The translations under genes were made by a program, and so were the position numbers. The notes beneath the pieces were generated by a model. It had not been told where the DNA came from. It made no database searches and saw only the letters and a list, made by a program, of their open reading frames with translations. Below, one piece after another: positions 34,776-44,030 of a stretch of DNA of 64,000 nt. How positions within the stretch are numbered: the first letter of the stretch is position 1; each line of letters starts with the position of its first letter. This stretch comes from Blastocatellia bacterium. Lineage in GTDB: Bacteria; Acidobacteriota; Blastocatellia; Chloracidobacteriales; JADJPF01. The stretch spans positions 617,851-681,850 of the forward strand of contig JADJPF010000020.1 of assembly GCA_016713405.1 (NCBI GenBank), written 5' to 3'.

Positions 34776-34838
34776 GACAAGCTATTGCTTGTCTTCCCTC
34801 AAAAATAGGAAGGTGTAGATAAACTAATCTACACCTTC
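34776..34838. terminator. tandem hairpins between convergent genes
   Basis: GACAAGC-tatt-GCTTGTC (34776-34793) is followed by a 12-bp stem GAAGGTGTAGAT-aaacta-ATCTACACCTTC (34809-34838) and a T-rich tract. The second is a good terminator. Confidence 0.8.
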
Positions 34839-34871
34839 TTAGTTTTTATACAGTAAATTTTTAATCTTAAC

Positions 34872-35602
34872 TTAGCTAGAAGTTTTATAATGACTTAATT
34901 CATTACTAATATTACTATATAAGTCTGTTTGCCATAGATATTCTATTTTTAACTCTTCTATTTTTCGTTTTCTTAAATCTATTGGAGCAATAATAATTTT
35001 AGTTTTGTCCTTTCCAACTGAATAAACTGTATAGAAAAGCTCTTCTATAGCCGTATCTCCAATAGGAATACAGCCAATTGTCACCGCTTTTCCATGAATA
35101 AAAATGTCGCCACCTAAATTTGTTCTTGCTTGCTGGCTAGCAATTTTTCTATCAAACTGATTAGGATAATTTACTTTGATGGATAAATGATAGCTGCTAT
35201 TAGGGTTAAGACCTTCTGCCCTGTAGATTCCTTCTGGAATTTGACGATCTCCTTCTTTTAGCTTTGGCCCTAATTTTCCGCTAAATGCTGTAAAATCATA
35301 GGTCTTAATTAGTTGCCAGCTATCCTTTTTCCCCAAACTTCTAGCTTTTTCTCATCCTTTAATGCAATCAATGTAAGTTCTTTAAATTCATTAAAATTAA
35401 TTGGCAATCGCTTCTTAACATCTGACTCAATGGTTTGAATTGCTTCTATTGTTGTTCGTTTTCCTGCTAATTTATATTTAATATTTTCAGACAGGGAAGA
35501 ACGATAAAAATAAATTGCTGTAATAAAAATAACACCTACCACCAATAAAACTATTAATTTATTATTAGCTATTTTATTTGGCAGATCTTTTTTCTCACCC
35601 AT
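34872..35602 (-). CDS. L,D-transpeptidase family (YkuD) protein (one frame break)
   Basis: Two overlapping frames join into a 243-residue protein when one base is added to the T5 run at 35326-35330 (A5 on the coding strand), restoring LEVWGKKDSWQLIKTYDF. The N-terminus has a membrane anchor (about 15-33, KLIVLLVVGVIFITAIYFY). The YkuD domain has GKLGPKLKEGDRQIPEGIYR, typical of this subgroup, and the catalytic His/Cys motif IFIHGKAVTIGCIPIGD with the Cys as nucleophile. These enzymes cross-link peptidoglycan or attach proteins to it, and the ErfK/YafK-like subgroup may act as hydrolase. It sits six bases downstream of queD. Confidence 0.85.
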
Positions 35603-35608
35603 AAACAG

Positions 35609-36010
35609 TTAATCCATATAAACTGCAACAGAGGTTTCTGTTTCCCAAAGTTTTACAGATATAACAGGGAGGTTTTGCAAGCGAGCATAATCAAAAATTA
35701 ATTTAGCAATATTTTCTGCTGTTGGATTTTCCTTCATTGTGTAAAAAACTTCATTACATTCTGTAAGTATTGGTACTAGAGGGTCATCTTCTCTTAGTAA
35801 AAGTTTATGGTCAAGTTCTGACATAATCCAATTTTGTACAATATTTTTAATATCAACAAAATCAACAACCATTCCCCGATAATCTAATTTATCTGTAGCT
35901 AAGGTAATTTCTACACGGCCATTATGACCATGCAAATCCTTACATTTTTTTGCGTAATCTCTTAACCTATGACCGTAAGAGAAGGAAATTTCTTTTGTTA
36001 CTTGAAACAT
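35609..36010 (-). CDS. queD: 6-carboxy-5,6,7,8-tetrahydropterin synthase (QueD)
   Basis: The 133-residue protein is a PTPS/QueD enzyme. Zinc His ligands are in FSYGH and LHGHN, the catalytic Cys lies in KCKDLHGHN (the CxxxHGH pattern that separates QueD from PTPS), and further active-site residues occur in ENPTAENIA and VKLWETETS. It makes carboxytetrahydropterin for queuosine and other deazapurines from GTP-derived substrate. The rest of the que pathway is not in the window. It starts with a CGGAGTAAG ribosome site and is followed six bases later by the L,D-transpeptidase. I found no preQ1 riboswitch upstream. Confidence 0.9.
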   Translation of the reverse strand: MFQVTKEISFSYGHRLRDYAKKCKDLHGHNGRVEITLATDKLDYRGMVVDFVDIKNIVQNWIMSELDHKLLLREDDPLVPILTECNEVFYTMKENPTAENIAKLIFDYARLQNLPVISVKLWETETSVAVYMD

Positions 36011-36094
36011 TAAGCTTACTCCGAAATATTGGCTAAAATGACTTTGTATTTTGGCGATAATAAAGAAATAAGTAAAGAGGACTTTGATTTAGAA

Positions 36095-37171
36095 CTAATA
36101 GGGTGGAAATAATCGTCTAAGCCCATGTAGCAAGATAATAATTATAAAAAAGATATTACGCAGTAATACTTGATAAATAGGTAATCTTAAAACTTTTCTT
36201 GGCTGGTTTGAATTTAATGAGTTGCTTAACTCTATAGCTAAATTTTCTAGCCATTTTCTTGATCTAGGCCATTCAAATAAATTTTCAAGTAAATCTTTTG
36301 GAATACCTTCTTTACCAACTCTAGCACCAACAATACCCCCAACTATTGCAGCAGTTGAATCTGCATCCCCCCCACATTCAATAATTTGTGTAACGGCTTT
36401 AGAAAAGTTTTTTTGATTACTTAGCCAAGCATGAATAGCAACAGGTACAGTATGATAAACATAGCCTGAAACGCCTTTTGCTAAACCCAAATGCTTTGCA
36501 AAAGTAATAGTTAGCTCTTGTTTTTCAACGCTTTTAACAACCTGTTCAATTAAATTTATTAATTCTTCTCCTCCGCCAACAAGCAAAGGCCTTAGCTGTT
36601 GAAAAAAATCTTTTGGTGAAATATCTAGTTTTGTTGCTGCCATTCTAGCTGCAAAAGCAACCGTTAATGCTCCATATTCAGCTTTTGGATCTGTATGTGT
36701 AATTTTGGCAGAAGCTTTAACAAAAGCTTTTAGTTCTTCTAAATCCTCTATTGCTATTCCAAGTATTGCTGCTCGCATTGCTGGAGCATTTCCAGCAGAA
36801 AAGACACCGCTATTATTAGGATTAAAACCTAACCAAAGTTTTATAACTGCTCGTAATGTTGCCCAACCTACTCCAGCAGGTAAACAAATTGCCCATAATC
36901 TTAATTGCCAAGAAAATTCTTTTTGAAAAGCTTTAACATCTTGGTTTGCAACAATTAGCGATTGTACTAACATAGCAGTATGCTCGGTATCATCAGAAAT
37001 CATTCCAAACCTAAATAAAAATCTATATCTATTAGCTTTACCTAGTAATTTTGCTGCTCTACGAGGTGACAAAGCCTCATAAGGCAATCCCAACGCATCA
37101 CCAACAGCCGTTCCAAGTATTGAACCAACTATTGTTGATTGATTAGAATTATTTTGTTGATTGTCTGACAT
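36095..37171 (-). CDS. ADP-ribosylglycohydrolase (DraG/ARH-type) with C-terminal membrane segment
   Basis: The 358-residue protein has the ADP-ribosylglycohydrolase fold. IVGSILGTAVGDALGLPYE opens it, the metal-binding SDDTEHTAM gives the first Mg site, and ECGGDADSTAAIVGGIVGARVG supplies the second Asp-rich site. It should remove ADP-ribose from proteins or hydrolyse O-acetyl-ADP-ribose or another ADP-ribosyl product. The last about 35 residues form a hydrophobic segment (VLLRNIFFIIIILLHGL) that is unusual in this family and could anchor it to the membrane. No ADP-ribosyltransferase partner is seen nearby. Confidence 0.88.
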   Translation of the reverse strand: MSDNQQNNSNQSTIVGSILGTAVGDALGLPYEALSPRRAAKLLGKANRYRFLFRFGMISDDTEHTAMLVQSLIVANQDVKAFQKEFSWQLRLWAICLPAGVGWATLRAVIKLWLGFNPNNSGVFSAGNAPAMRAAILGIAIEDLEELKAFVKASAKITHTDPKAEYGALTVAFAARMAATKLDISPKDFFQQLRPLLVGGGEELINLIEQVVKSVEKQELTITFAKHLGLAKGVSGYVYHTVPVAIHAWLSNQKNFSKAVTQIIECGGDADSTAAIVGGIVGARVGKEGIPKDLLENLFEWPRSRKWLENLAIELSNSLNSNQPRKVLRLPIYQVLLRNIFFIIIILLHGLRRLFPPY

Positions 37172-37213
37172 CTTGGTCTGATAATACTAAATAATTTATA
37201 ACTAAGTGGATGT

Positions 37214-39003
37214 TTAGAACTTAATATTTGTTAGTAGTAATTTTCCGCCTGATTCACGCACTAGATAAAAACTTTCTTTGCCAGCAAGCTCTTGTAATCT
37301 AGCAAAAGAAGGTTTTTCTACCAACAAATAACAGCGATCGGGTTTTGCCCATAATGCCTTAAATTCTGTCATCAATAAAAACGTCTGGCGCGCCCGGAGC
37401 ATATGACCCATATTCTAAATTATTGATCCTACCATTAAGTAAAACAGCTCTTTTGGATGAGCATAAAAAAAGACTGATGAAAATGTAATATTGATTATCA
37501 AAATTACTAGTCCTTTGGGAGCATCTACAAGGGCTTCGGCTAAAGGACGTGAGCCTAAATAAGGCTCAAATACCACTAAAGCTTGATGTGCAGCTTGAAA
37601 GAAAATAATCATCATTACTGCTAAAATTACACAAGCACGATCTCGATTTTTCCTAGCAAAAAATATTACTGATAACCCTAGTAACATACTAATTAAAGCC
37701 ATTACTAACGGCAATTTTAAGTAAGCAAATGAATTTAGGGTTAAGTCTCCAAAATGTCCTAATGATAAGGTGTAAACACCATAAACATCTTCATTTTTAG
37801 CTAGTGCATTAGAAATATCTCCTGACACAGGAACATTTCTTACTAGATATAAAATTGCAATTATGGCAATACTGGCTAGGGTAGAAACAATTGTGATTAA
37901 CCATAAACCAAATTTTGGTAACTCACTCTTTTTGTCAAGTGCTAGGCCAACTAGCAGGGCAACCGCAGGATAAATTGGCATTGAATAATATTCTTGAGTT
38001 GTGGAAAGACTAAAAAATCCCATAACGGTTGCTATCCAACACACAGCTAATAAACAAACTCGTTGCAAACGGTTTTTTGGTGTAAAAGTAAAAGCTAGTG
38101 TTTTAAGTGAAGGTAAAAGCTACTCCAGGAAATAACCAAACTAGGTTAAGTAACCAAAATGAAAGCAATGGGACAGTGTTATAGTCTTTTGGATAGCGGC
38201 GACCTAAAAAGCGCAAAATATGCTCATTAAAAAAATATAACCAGAAAAAACCACGATATTTTCCCGGTTCGCTAACAAGTGAAAAATCAAAGTAAGGAGG
38301 ATTTTTTAAGGTTGCTAAAATATGCCAAGGGGCAACAATTACAGCTAAGACTAGGATAAAAACAGGTAAATTAACACGTTGCCAAACACGTTTTTCTAAA
38401 ATTTGTCGGCTAACGACTAGGTATAAACCAGCGATTCCTATTGGAAAAATAAAAGCAATTAATCCTTTAAGTAAAATACCAAAACCAATAGAACTTGCTC
38501 CTAATACTGAATAAAGCAAAGGCTTAGGCTCATCATCATCAATAATACGTAAAAAGCACCAAAGAGAAGTTGTAATTGTTAATGCTATCAAAACATCAGC
38601 AATTAAAATTCGAGTAAAAAGAAATAGCCCAATACAGCTTGCAATAGCTAGTCCAGCTTGAAACCCTGCTCGTTCTGAAAGAGTCCATTTGCCAAAAAGA
38701 AAAACAACCCAAGCTAAAGTTACTGCTCCAAGCGCGATTGGAAGACGTGCAACCCAGTCATGTACCCCAAAAATAGAGAAAAAACTAGCTATTAGCCAGT
38801 ATTTCATAGGGGGGTTTTTCCATATAAGCAATTGTATTAAGGTGAGGTGTTATCCAATCGCCTGTTTCTAGCATAGTTCGCGCGATTTGTGCTTGTACTG
38901 CATCAACATCATCCATTAAACCAGGAGGGGAAATGCAGGCTAGCAAAAACACACCAGCAGCAATTAAAATTACTCCCCATTGATAACGATTAACTAAGCT
39001 CAT
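37214..39003 (-). CDS. ArnT/PMT-type membrane glycosyltransferase (several frame breaks)
   Basis: Four frame changes interrupt this gene: near 38811-38816 (C6 run, one too many), near 38096 (one base excess or two missing), near 37460 (T run) and near 37390. With them the length becomes 595 codons. The N-terminus has LLACISPPGLMDDVDAVQAQIARTML, where the acidic MDDVDA corresponds to the catalytic Asp region of ArnT/PMT enzymes. EKPP-MKYWLIAS is the second hallmark motif. Many membrane helices follow, then SLSTTQEYYSMPIYPA and a C-terminal soluble tail (NNLEYGSYAPGAPDVF). These enzymes use undecaprenyl-phosphate sugars to glycosylate lipids or proteins. The start overlaps the upstream HpnI-like gene by 14 bases. 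A genuine pseudogene cannot be excluded. Confidence 0.7.
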
Positions 39004-40168
39004 TTTTTACTTCACCTTCTATAGGAATAAATCGCCCACCGGCGACAATTCGGAAACGACGGTTACGCCAAGAAATTTCACTTCCTAAAAAACCACCTAA
39101 CCAGGAAGCAAAACTAATAAAATCTTGTAGTGGAATTAAAAATAAATATTTGTAAATAGTTTTATCTTCTAAAAGATAAACTCCAACTTGAATTGCTAAA
39201 AACCATCTAATTATTAATGTAAATAAAAATAAAAAAAGGCCATAGGGAAAAGGTAAAAGAAAAATTCCTAGAAATGCCCAAGATAATCCATAAGTAAAAC
39301 CTTGTCCAATGTAGCCAGATGGACGAGAAAAACGAGTACTACGATTCCAGCGAAGTCTATGCTTAAAACTAAGTAAAAAACCTGGGGATGTTGCATGGTG
39401 ATTAATTACATGAGTTGATAAAACTACTTCAGCACCTTTTTCTGCTACCCAATTGCCTAGCACAAAATCATCAGCTAAAAAGTCCGCCATTGCAGCAAAT
39501 CCACCTATTTGAGCCAGGTTAGATTTACGAATAGCCATTGATGGGCCAAGGGTGAATTTCATCCCCTCTAACCATTCCGCCACAATTACCCCAGACATAA
39601 ACTCGCTACTCATTCCCAAAGCTTCAAGCTTTGACCAAAAATCATTTGCTGCAACTCCGCGATAAAGATTAGTCATTGCTCCAACTTTTTCAGATTGAAA
39701 AGCTTCAGCTATTGCATTTAAGTAATCTTTTGCTACAGAAGTATCACTATCAGTAATTACCAGAATATCAAAGGTTGCTACTTTTGCCATTTGTTCTAAA
39801 CTATATACTTTAGCATTAGCATAAGGTGGATTTTCAGCAATTACTAGACGTGACTTGACTTGTGGATAATGTGAAATAAGCTTATTGACTACTTCAACAG
39901 CAGGATCATCTTTAGTATGAACAGCAAAAATAATTTCAAATTTAGGATAATCTAGTAAGTAAAAACTTGTTAAATATTCTTTTAATCCATCCTCAACACC
40001 TTTTAGAGGCTTTAATATGCTGATTCCTAAACTACTAGCCATAAAAGCTTTAGGTCGTCTTTTAATCAACTTTTTTGCTGCAATAATTCCTAGAAAATAA
40101 TAAACAATGCCACCAATGATAATGGCTGTTAAAATTAGCTGTAAGACAATAACTGCCCAATGCAGCAT
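38990..40168 (-). CDS. GT2 ceramide glucosyltransferase / HpnI-like glycosyltransferase
   Basis: The 392-residue membrane enzyme has an N-terminal helix (about 5-27). The GT2 catalytic domain follows (about 45-280: SILKPLKGVEDGLKEYL, VITDSDTSVAKDYL with the DxD, DFLADDFVLG, and RLRWNRSTRFSRP matching the QxxRW-type motif), then C-terminal helices. HpnI transfers GlcNAc to bacteriohopanetetrol, and ceramide glucosyltransferases share the same fold. The nearby ArnT-like gene (14-base overlap) suggests a lipid-sugar modification pair. Which lipid is modified is not decided by sequence here. No other hopanoid gene is in the window. Confidence 0.8.
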   Translation of the reverse strand: MLHWAVIVLQLILTAIIIGGIVYYFLGIIAAKKLIKRRPKAFMASSLGISILKPLKGVEDGLKEYLTSFYLLDYPKFEIIFAVHTKDDPAVEVVNKLISHYPQVKSRLVIAENPPYANAKVYSLEQMAKVATFDILVITDSDTSVAKDYLNAIAEAFQSEKVGAMTNLYRGVAANDFWSKLEALGMSSEFMSGVIVAEWLEGMKFTLGPSMAIRKSNLAQIGGFAAMADFLADDFVLGNWVAEKGAEVVLSTHVINHHATSPGFLLSFKHRLRWNRSTRFSRPSGYIGQGFTYGLSWAFLGIFLLPFPYGLFLFLFTLIIRWFLAIQVGVYLLEDKTIYKYLFLIPLQDFISFASWLGGFLGSEISWRNRRFRIVAGGRFIPIEGEVKNELS

Positions 40169-40277
40169 AGTTGCTCCAAAATATAAAAAATTTTTAGTTG
40201 AAATTTTTATAACCGGCTAGTATATCAGCAGCAAAAAATAATTCTACAGATGCTAGAAATTTGGGTGGTTTTAGACT

Positions 40278-40311
40278 AAATTTCAACTACTTCTGCTTTA
40301 TGTTGAAATTT
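40278..40311. repeat. inverted repeat GTTGAAATTT in promoter region
   Basis: AAATTTCAAC (40278-40287) and GTTGAAATTT (40302-40311) form a perfect 10-bp inverted repeat, and a third GTTGAAATTT begins at about 40197. Three copies in the 204-base gap suggest a regulator site or a repeat. The gap has no gene. Confidence 0.4.
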
Positions 40312-40372
40312 TAGCTAATACTGTAGAAAAAATAATTAAGCGTGATTAAGCCTAATCAAAGTTAGTAGCTAC

Positions 40373-41641
40373 TTAAACAGTAGCTACTTGTTCATTTTTA
40401 GCTATAGTGTTTTTACTAGTTATAAAGTCATTTCGGTAGCGCAGTAGCCAAAATAAAAAGCCTATAGATAAAACTATTGTTAAAGAGAGAGCTAAAAGAG
40501 GTAATTGATTTAATAAAAAGTAACTTGTACTAATTGCAGCAATTAAAATTAATCTAAAAATCTCTGCTGGAAATGCCCAAGATTTTCCTTCAAACATCGC
40601 TCCCCAAATTAATGAAGTAAATAAAATTAGTATAATTCCTAGCACTATTTGAGATAGTGGTAAAGCTTTTTCAAAAAACATTAACCCACTTGTAGCCAAA
40701 GCTACAAAAATAAAGTTTACAAAAATATAAATAGCTAACCCTGATGAAATTTTGGTATTAAAACGAACAGCCCTTTCAGGTTGAATAATTTTTTCTATAT
40801 CATATTTAGCTTCTAGTCCGCGTGGCTGCCATCCTGGACGCATAAACCAAACTTTAATTTTATCAACAAAATAAGGTGCTTTTTGAGCCTGCTTAAATAA
40901 ATCTACCCAATAATGAAAATTTGCCCAAATAGGATTCCAACTTGTATAAGGTGAAACTGTTCCATAAACAGGTTCTTCTTCTTCCTCTTGAAATGAACCA
41001 AATATTCGATCCCAAATAATAGAAATTGCTCCATAATTACGATCTAAATATTTAACATTACGGCCATGATGGACACGGTGATGTGCTGGAGTATTGAAAA
41101 ACCACTCAAAAAAGCCTAATTTGCCTATTGTACGCGTGTGAATCCAAAATTGATAAAGTGTGCTAATTGATTCTGCTGTAAGTAAAATAGCAGGATGTAC
41201 ACCTAATAAACTTAATGGAGCATAAAAAGGCCAAATGCTAAAACCAGAAAACCATGCCTGACGCAAGGCTACAGATAAGTTATATTCTTCGCTGTGATGG
41301 TGAACTACATGAATGGCCCAGAGAAAATTTACTTCATGACTTAATCGATGCCACCAATAATAAAAAAAGTCTACACCAACAATTGCTACTACCCACATTA
41401 GCCAAACTGGTAATTCAAAAAGTGCATAATTTTCATATAGATAGAAATGTCCTGCTAAAAGTAAGCCTTTTTTTAAAATATGAATTACTTGTTGACCAAT
41501 ACCACAAGTTAAGTCTGTAATTGAATCATTAAGCCGATAATAATGAGCTTTACCTTGTCGGCGAGCAACAAAAATTTCTACCATAATCAAAATAAAAAAT
41601 ACTGGAATAGCTAAGGCAATATAACTAGCACAACTTATCAC
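40373..41641 (-). CDS. fatty-acid hydroxylase / sterol desaturase superfamily membrane oxygenase
   Basis: The 422-residue protein has about eight membrane helices and the His boxes of the di-iron FA_hydroxylase family: WHRLSHE, HVVHHHSEEYN and HHRVHHGRN, with the next conserved DRNYGAISIIWDRIFGSF. It resembles alkylglycerol monooxygenase and bacterial hydroxylases of unknown lipids. Six His residues are all present, so it should be active. It hydroxylates or cleaves a membrane lipid. Adjacent lipid-sugar enzymes suggest envelope lipid modification, which is inference. The start ATG 41641 has GAAAGGT upstream. Confidence 0.85.
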   Translation of the reverse strand: MISCASYIALAIPVFFILIMVEIFVARRQGKAHYYRLNDSITDLTCGIGQQVIHILKKGLLLAGHFYLYENYALFELPVWLMWVVAIVGVDFFYYWWHRLSHEVNFLWAIHVVHHHSEEYNLSVALRQAWFSGFSIWPFYAPLSLLGVHPAILLTAESISTLYQFWIHTRTIGKLGFFEWFFNTPAHHRVHHGRNVKYLDRNYGAISIIWDRIFGSFQEEEEEPVYGTVSPYTSWNPIWANFHYWVDLFKQAQKAPYFVDKIKVWFMRPGWQPRGLEAKYDIEKIIQPERAVRFNTKISSGLAIYIFVNFIFVALATSGLMFFEKALPLSQIVLGIILILFTSLIWGAMFEGKSWAFPAEIFRLILIAAISTSYFLLNQLPLLALSLTIVLSIGFLFWLLRYRNDFITSKNTIAKNEQVATV

Positions 41642-41777
41642 CTTTCAAATAAATAACATAAATAAAAATTTTGGATTAATTGAAGCCTTCTAATTATGCT
41701 TGTTTTTGGTTATCTAGCCAAGCTAAATTGGTAAGACCACTGGAAAAATTTTACAAAAATTTTATTAACAAAATAAC

Positions 41778-41812
41778 AAACCCAGCAGAATTAATTAGAC
41801 TCTACTGGGTTT
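41778..41812 (-). terminator. hairpin terminator of the radical-SAM gene
   Basis: AAACCCAG (41778-41785) pairs with CTGGGTTT (41805-41812), with further pairing inside. On the minus strand a T-rich tract follows, so it ends the radical-SAM gene at 41844. Confidence 0.65.
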
Positions 41813-41843
41813 ATCGGTTTATTTAGTTAAATAACTTTACAGA

Positions 41844-43883
41844 TTAATCACCAACACCGGCTGGAGTATTATCTTTACGTTTTTTCACACCAAGCTGTAG
41901 TAATTTACCTTCGGCTGGTTCAGCTTCTCCAACTTGTTTAAGAACGTTTTGTTGATAAAGTTTTTTCATCATTCTAGCTTCTTCTCTAGCATTCATTGGC
42001 TTAGTCTTATCACGGTCACGAATTGCATTAGCTGCTTCATCATTAACTATTAATTTGTGATCAAAAGAGCCAAGATTTACATTTCTGTTATTAGCATAAA
42101 CTTCGTGTTTTCCATATTCCTTGTACCATTTAGCTACAGTAGCATTTTGGTGCATATTCTCAATAATATTTCTCCAACCAATACCAGTATTATAGGCACA
42201 GAAAGAAATCTCGCCTTCTTGAGTACCATAAGGAATAATACACATTTCTGTACGGCGGAAATCGTAATTAAAGAGGTCTTGGAACCACATACCAGCAACA
42301 AACAAGAAATTCCATGGGTCGCTACGTCGTTTTTCAATATCTTCACGAGTGCGATCACCTGATACTTTACCGTAACTCTTACCAGTTAAGCCAAATGACT
42401 TATCAAATTTCTTAAACATTGCTCCTAGTGAAAAGCTCTTAGGTGCGCCATAAGGATTATAATTTTTAAGTAAGGCTAAACCCATCATAAGATTAGACAT
42501 CCATTTTCCACGGGCAGCATCAGTAATTTTTGTCATATCTTGGACTAGTCCAGGAATATTTAGAAATTGTGGAACAGGTGCCATTTCTTTAGTTTCTTTG
42601 TTAACCATTAATGCTGTACCTACACCACAATTAGGATGGCAACCACAGCTTACTTGTCCCCATTCAGCCTTTGGGCCAAATGCTAAATCAGCAAAATCAG
42701 CAAAGGAACTCATTAAAGAAAGTGGGAACCAATCACGAGTAGGTTCGGTTATGCTCATTTGGTTTTTAACGTCATGTGCTAAATGTGAAAGGGTATAGCG
42801 TTGACGTATACGACGCTCATCGGTGATTTCTTCATCGCGGCCAGTAAAGGAAACTGGTTGAAAAGCAAGGAAGGCAATCTTTTTGGGGTTTTGTAATGCA
42901 AACTCTACGATTCTACCTACTTGATCATTATTAACACCATTGACTAGGGTTGTAACAAGAACAATTTCAATACCAGCATCATGGATATTGTTGATAGCTC
43001 TTAACTTAACATCAAAGAGGTTGCCGATTTGACGATGGCTATTAGCATCATTACCAATGCCATCAAATTGTAGATAAACATAGCGCAAGCCTGCTTCAGC
43101 AGCTTTTCTAGCATATGTCATATCTTTAGCAAATTCAATTCCATTAGTAGCAGCTTGAACACTGTTATAACCAACTTTTCTAGCATAGCGAATAGCATCA
43201 AAGAAATAAGGTGACATTGTTGGTTCGCCGCCAGAGAATTGTACTGACATTTGACGACGTGGCTTAATTTGCATTGCATTATCTAAAACTTGTTTAATGT
43301 CGTCAAAGTTTAGTTCATGAACAAAACCAACTTGGTTTGCGTCCATAAAACAAGGGTCACACATCATGTTACAACGGTTAGTAAGGTCTACTGTTAAAAC
43401 TGCACCTCAACCATGTTTAATTGTGCTGCTGCCATAATTATGTAATTTCTCGTCATTGTGCGCCCAAATATCACGACCTGGAAACATTGCTTCAATGTGT
43501 TCTAGGAATTTGGAGTCTATTGCCATCATGTCTTCGATTTTGCCATGTTTATGGCATTCTTTTACCATCCAAACTTCGCCATCACGCTCAATAATTTGAG
43601 CTTTTACTTCGCCTACTTGCTCATTGATTAATACACGATAATCTTTTTCACCATTAATAATCTGGTTTCGTGCTTCAATAACACATTTTGGGCAAAGTGA
43701 ATCTGTAGTACGAGGCCAACCTAGTACAGGCTTGGATTTTTGCCAAGACTTGAGCATAGGTTTTTCTGACCATTTAGGGGTAAAAGATGGGTTGGGACGA
43801 AATTGATTTAATTTTTGAATTCCATTGAATGCTTTGCCAGCAACTACGCTTAATCCCTTTTCTACCATTTTTTTCAATGACAT
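41844..43883 (-). CDS. radical-SAM protein (internal TGA codon)
   Basis: A 679-codon frame runs from ATG 43883 to 41844 with a TGA at codon 159 (43409-43407). Before it lies a Cys-rich N-terminal region (SLCPKCVIEARNQ, KECHKHGK) with a basic lead segment. Directly after it, in the same frame, comes GAVLTVDLTNRCNMMCDPCFMD with the radical-SAM CxxxCxxC cluster at codons 171-178, then SVQFSGGEPTMSP and a C-terminal domain with two more Cys-containing segments (CGCHPNCGVG, FCAYNTG). Frame and motif continuity make one protein certain. Arg (CGA or AGA) is the simplest intended codon, so a base substitution is likely. Selenocysteine insertion is possible but I see no convincing SECIS hairpin. The substrate is unknown. 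It lies next to a second radical-SAM gene. Confidence 0.8.
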
Positions 43884-43979
43884 GTTTTTATCTTTCTCCT
43901 TAAGCAGACTTAATTGGTCGCATAATTTAGGGATTTTATTCCCCTAGTCTTAAAATATTGTTTTTAATCACCTAAAAAA

Positions 43980-43995
43980 TTAGCCATATGGCTAA
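43980..43995. repeat. perfect palindrome between radical-SAM genes
   Basis: TTAGCCATATGGCTAA is a 16-bp perfect palindrome without loop in the 147-base gap between the two radical-SAM genes, about 100 bases before the start of the downstream one. It could be an operator. Confidence 0.4.
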
Positions 43996-44030
43996 GAACA
44001 AAATAAAGCTTGTTATTAAGAAAATTAACT

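Noticed and set aside
35990..36094. preQ1 riboswitch before queD
   Set aside because: The leader is AT-rich with no clear preQ1 aptamer pattern, and the start codon follows a simple CGGAG site.
43407..43409. Selenocysteine codon in the radical-SAM gene as established fact
   Set aside because: I see no convincing SECIS-like hairpin after the TGA, no sel genes are in the window, and other in-frame stops show that base errors occur here. Kept as a question only.
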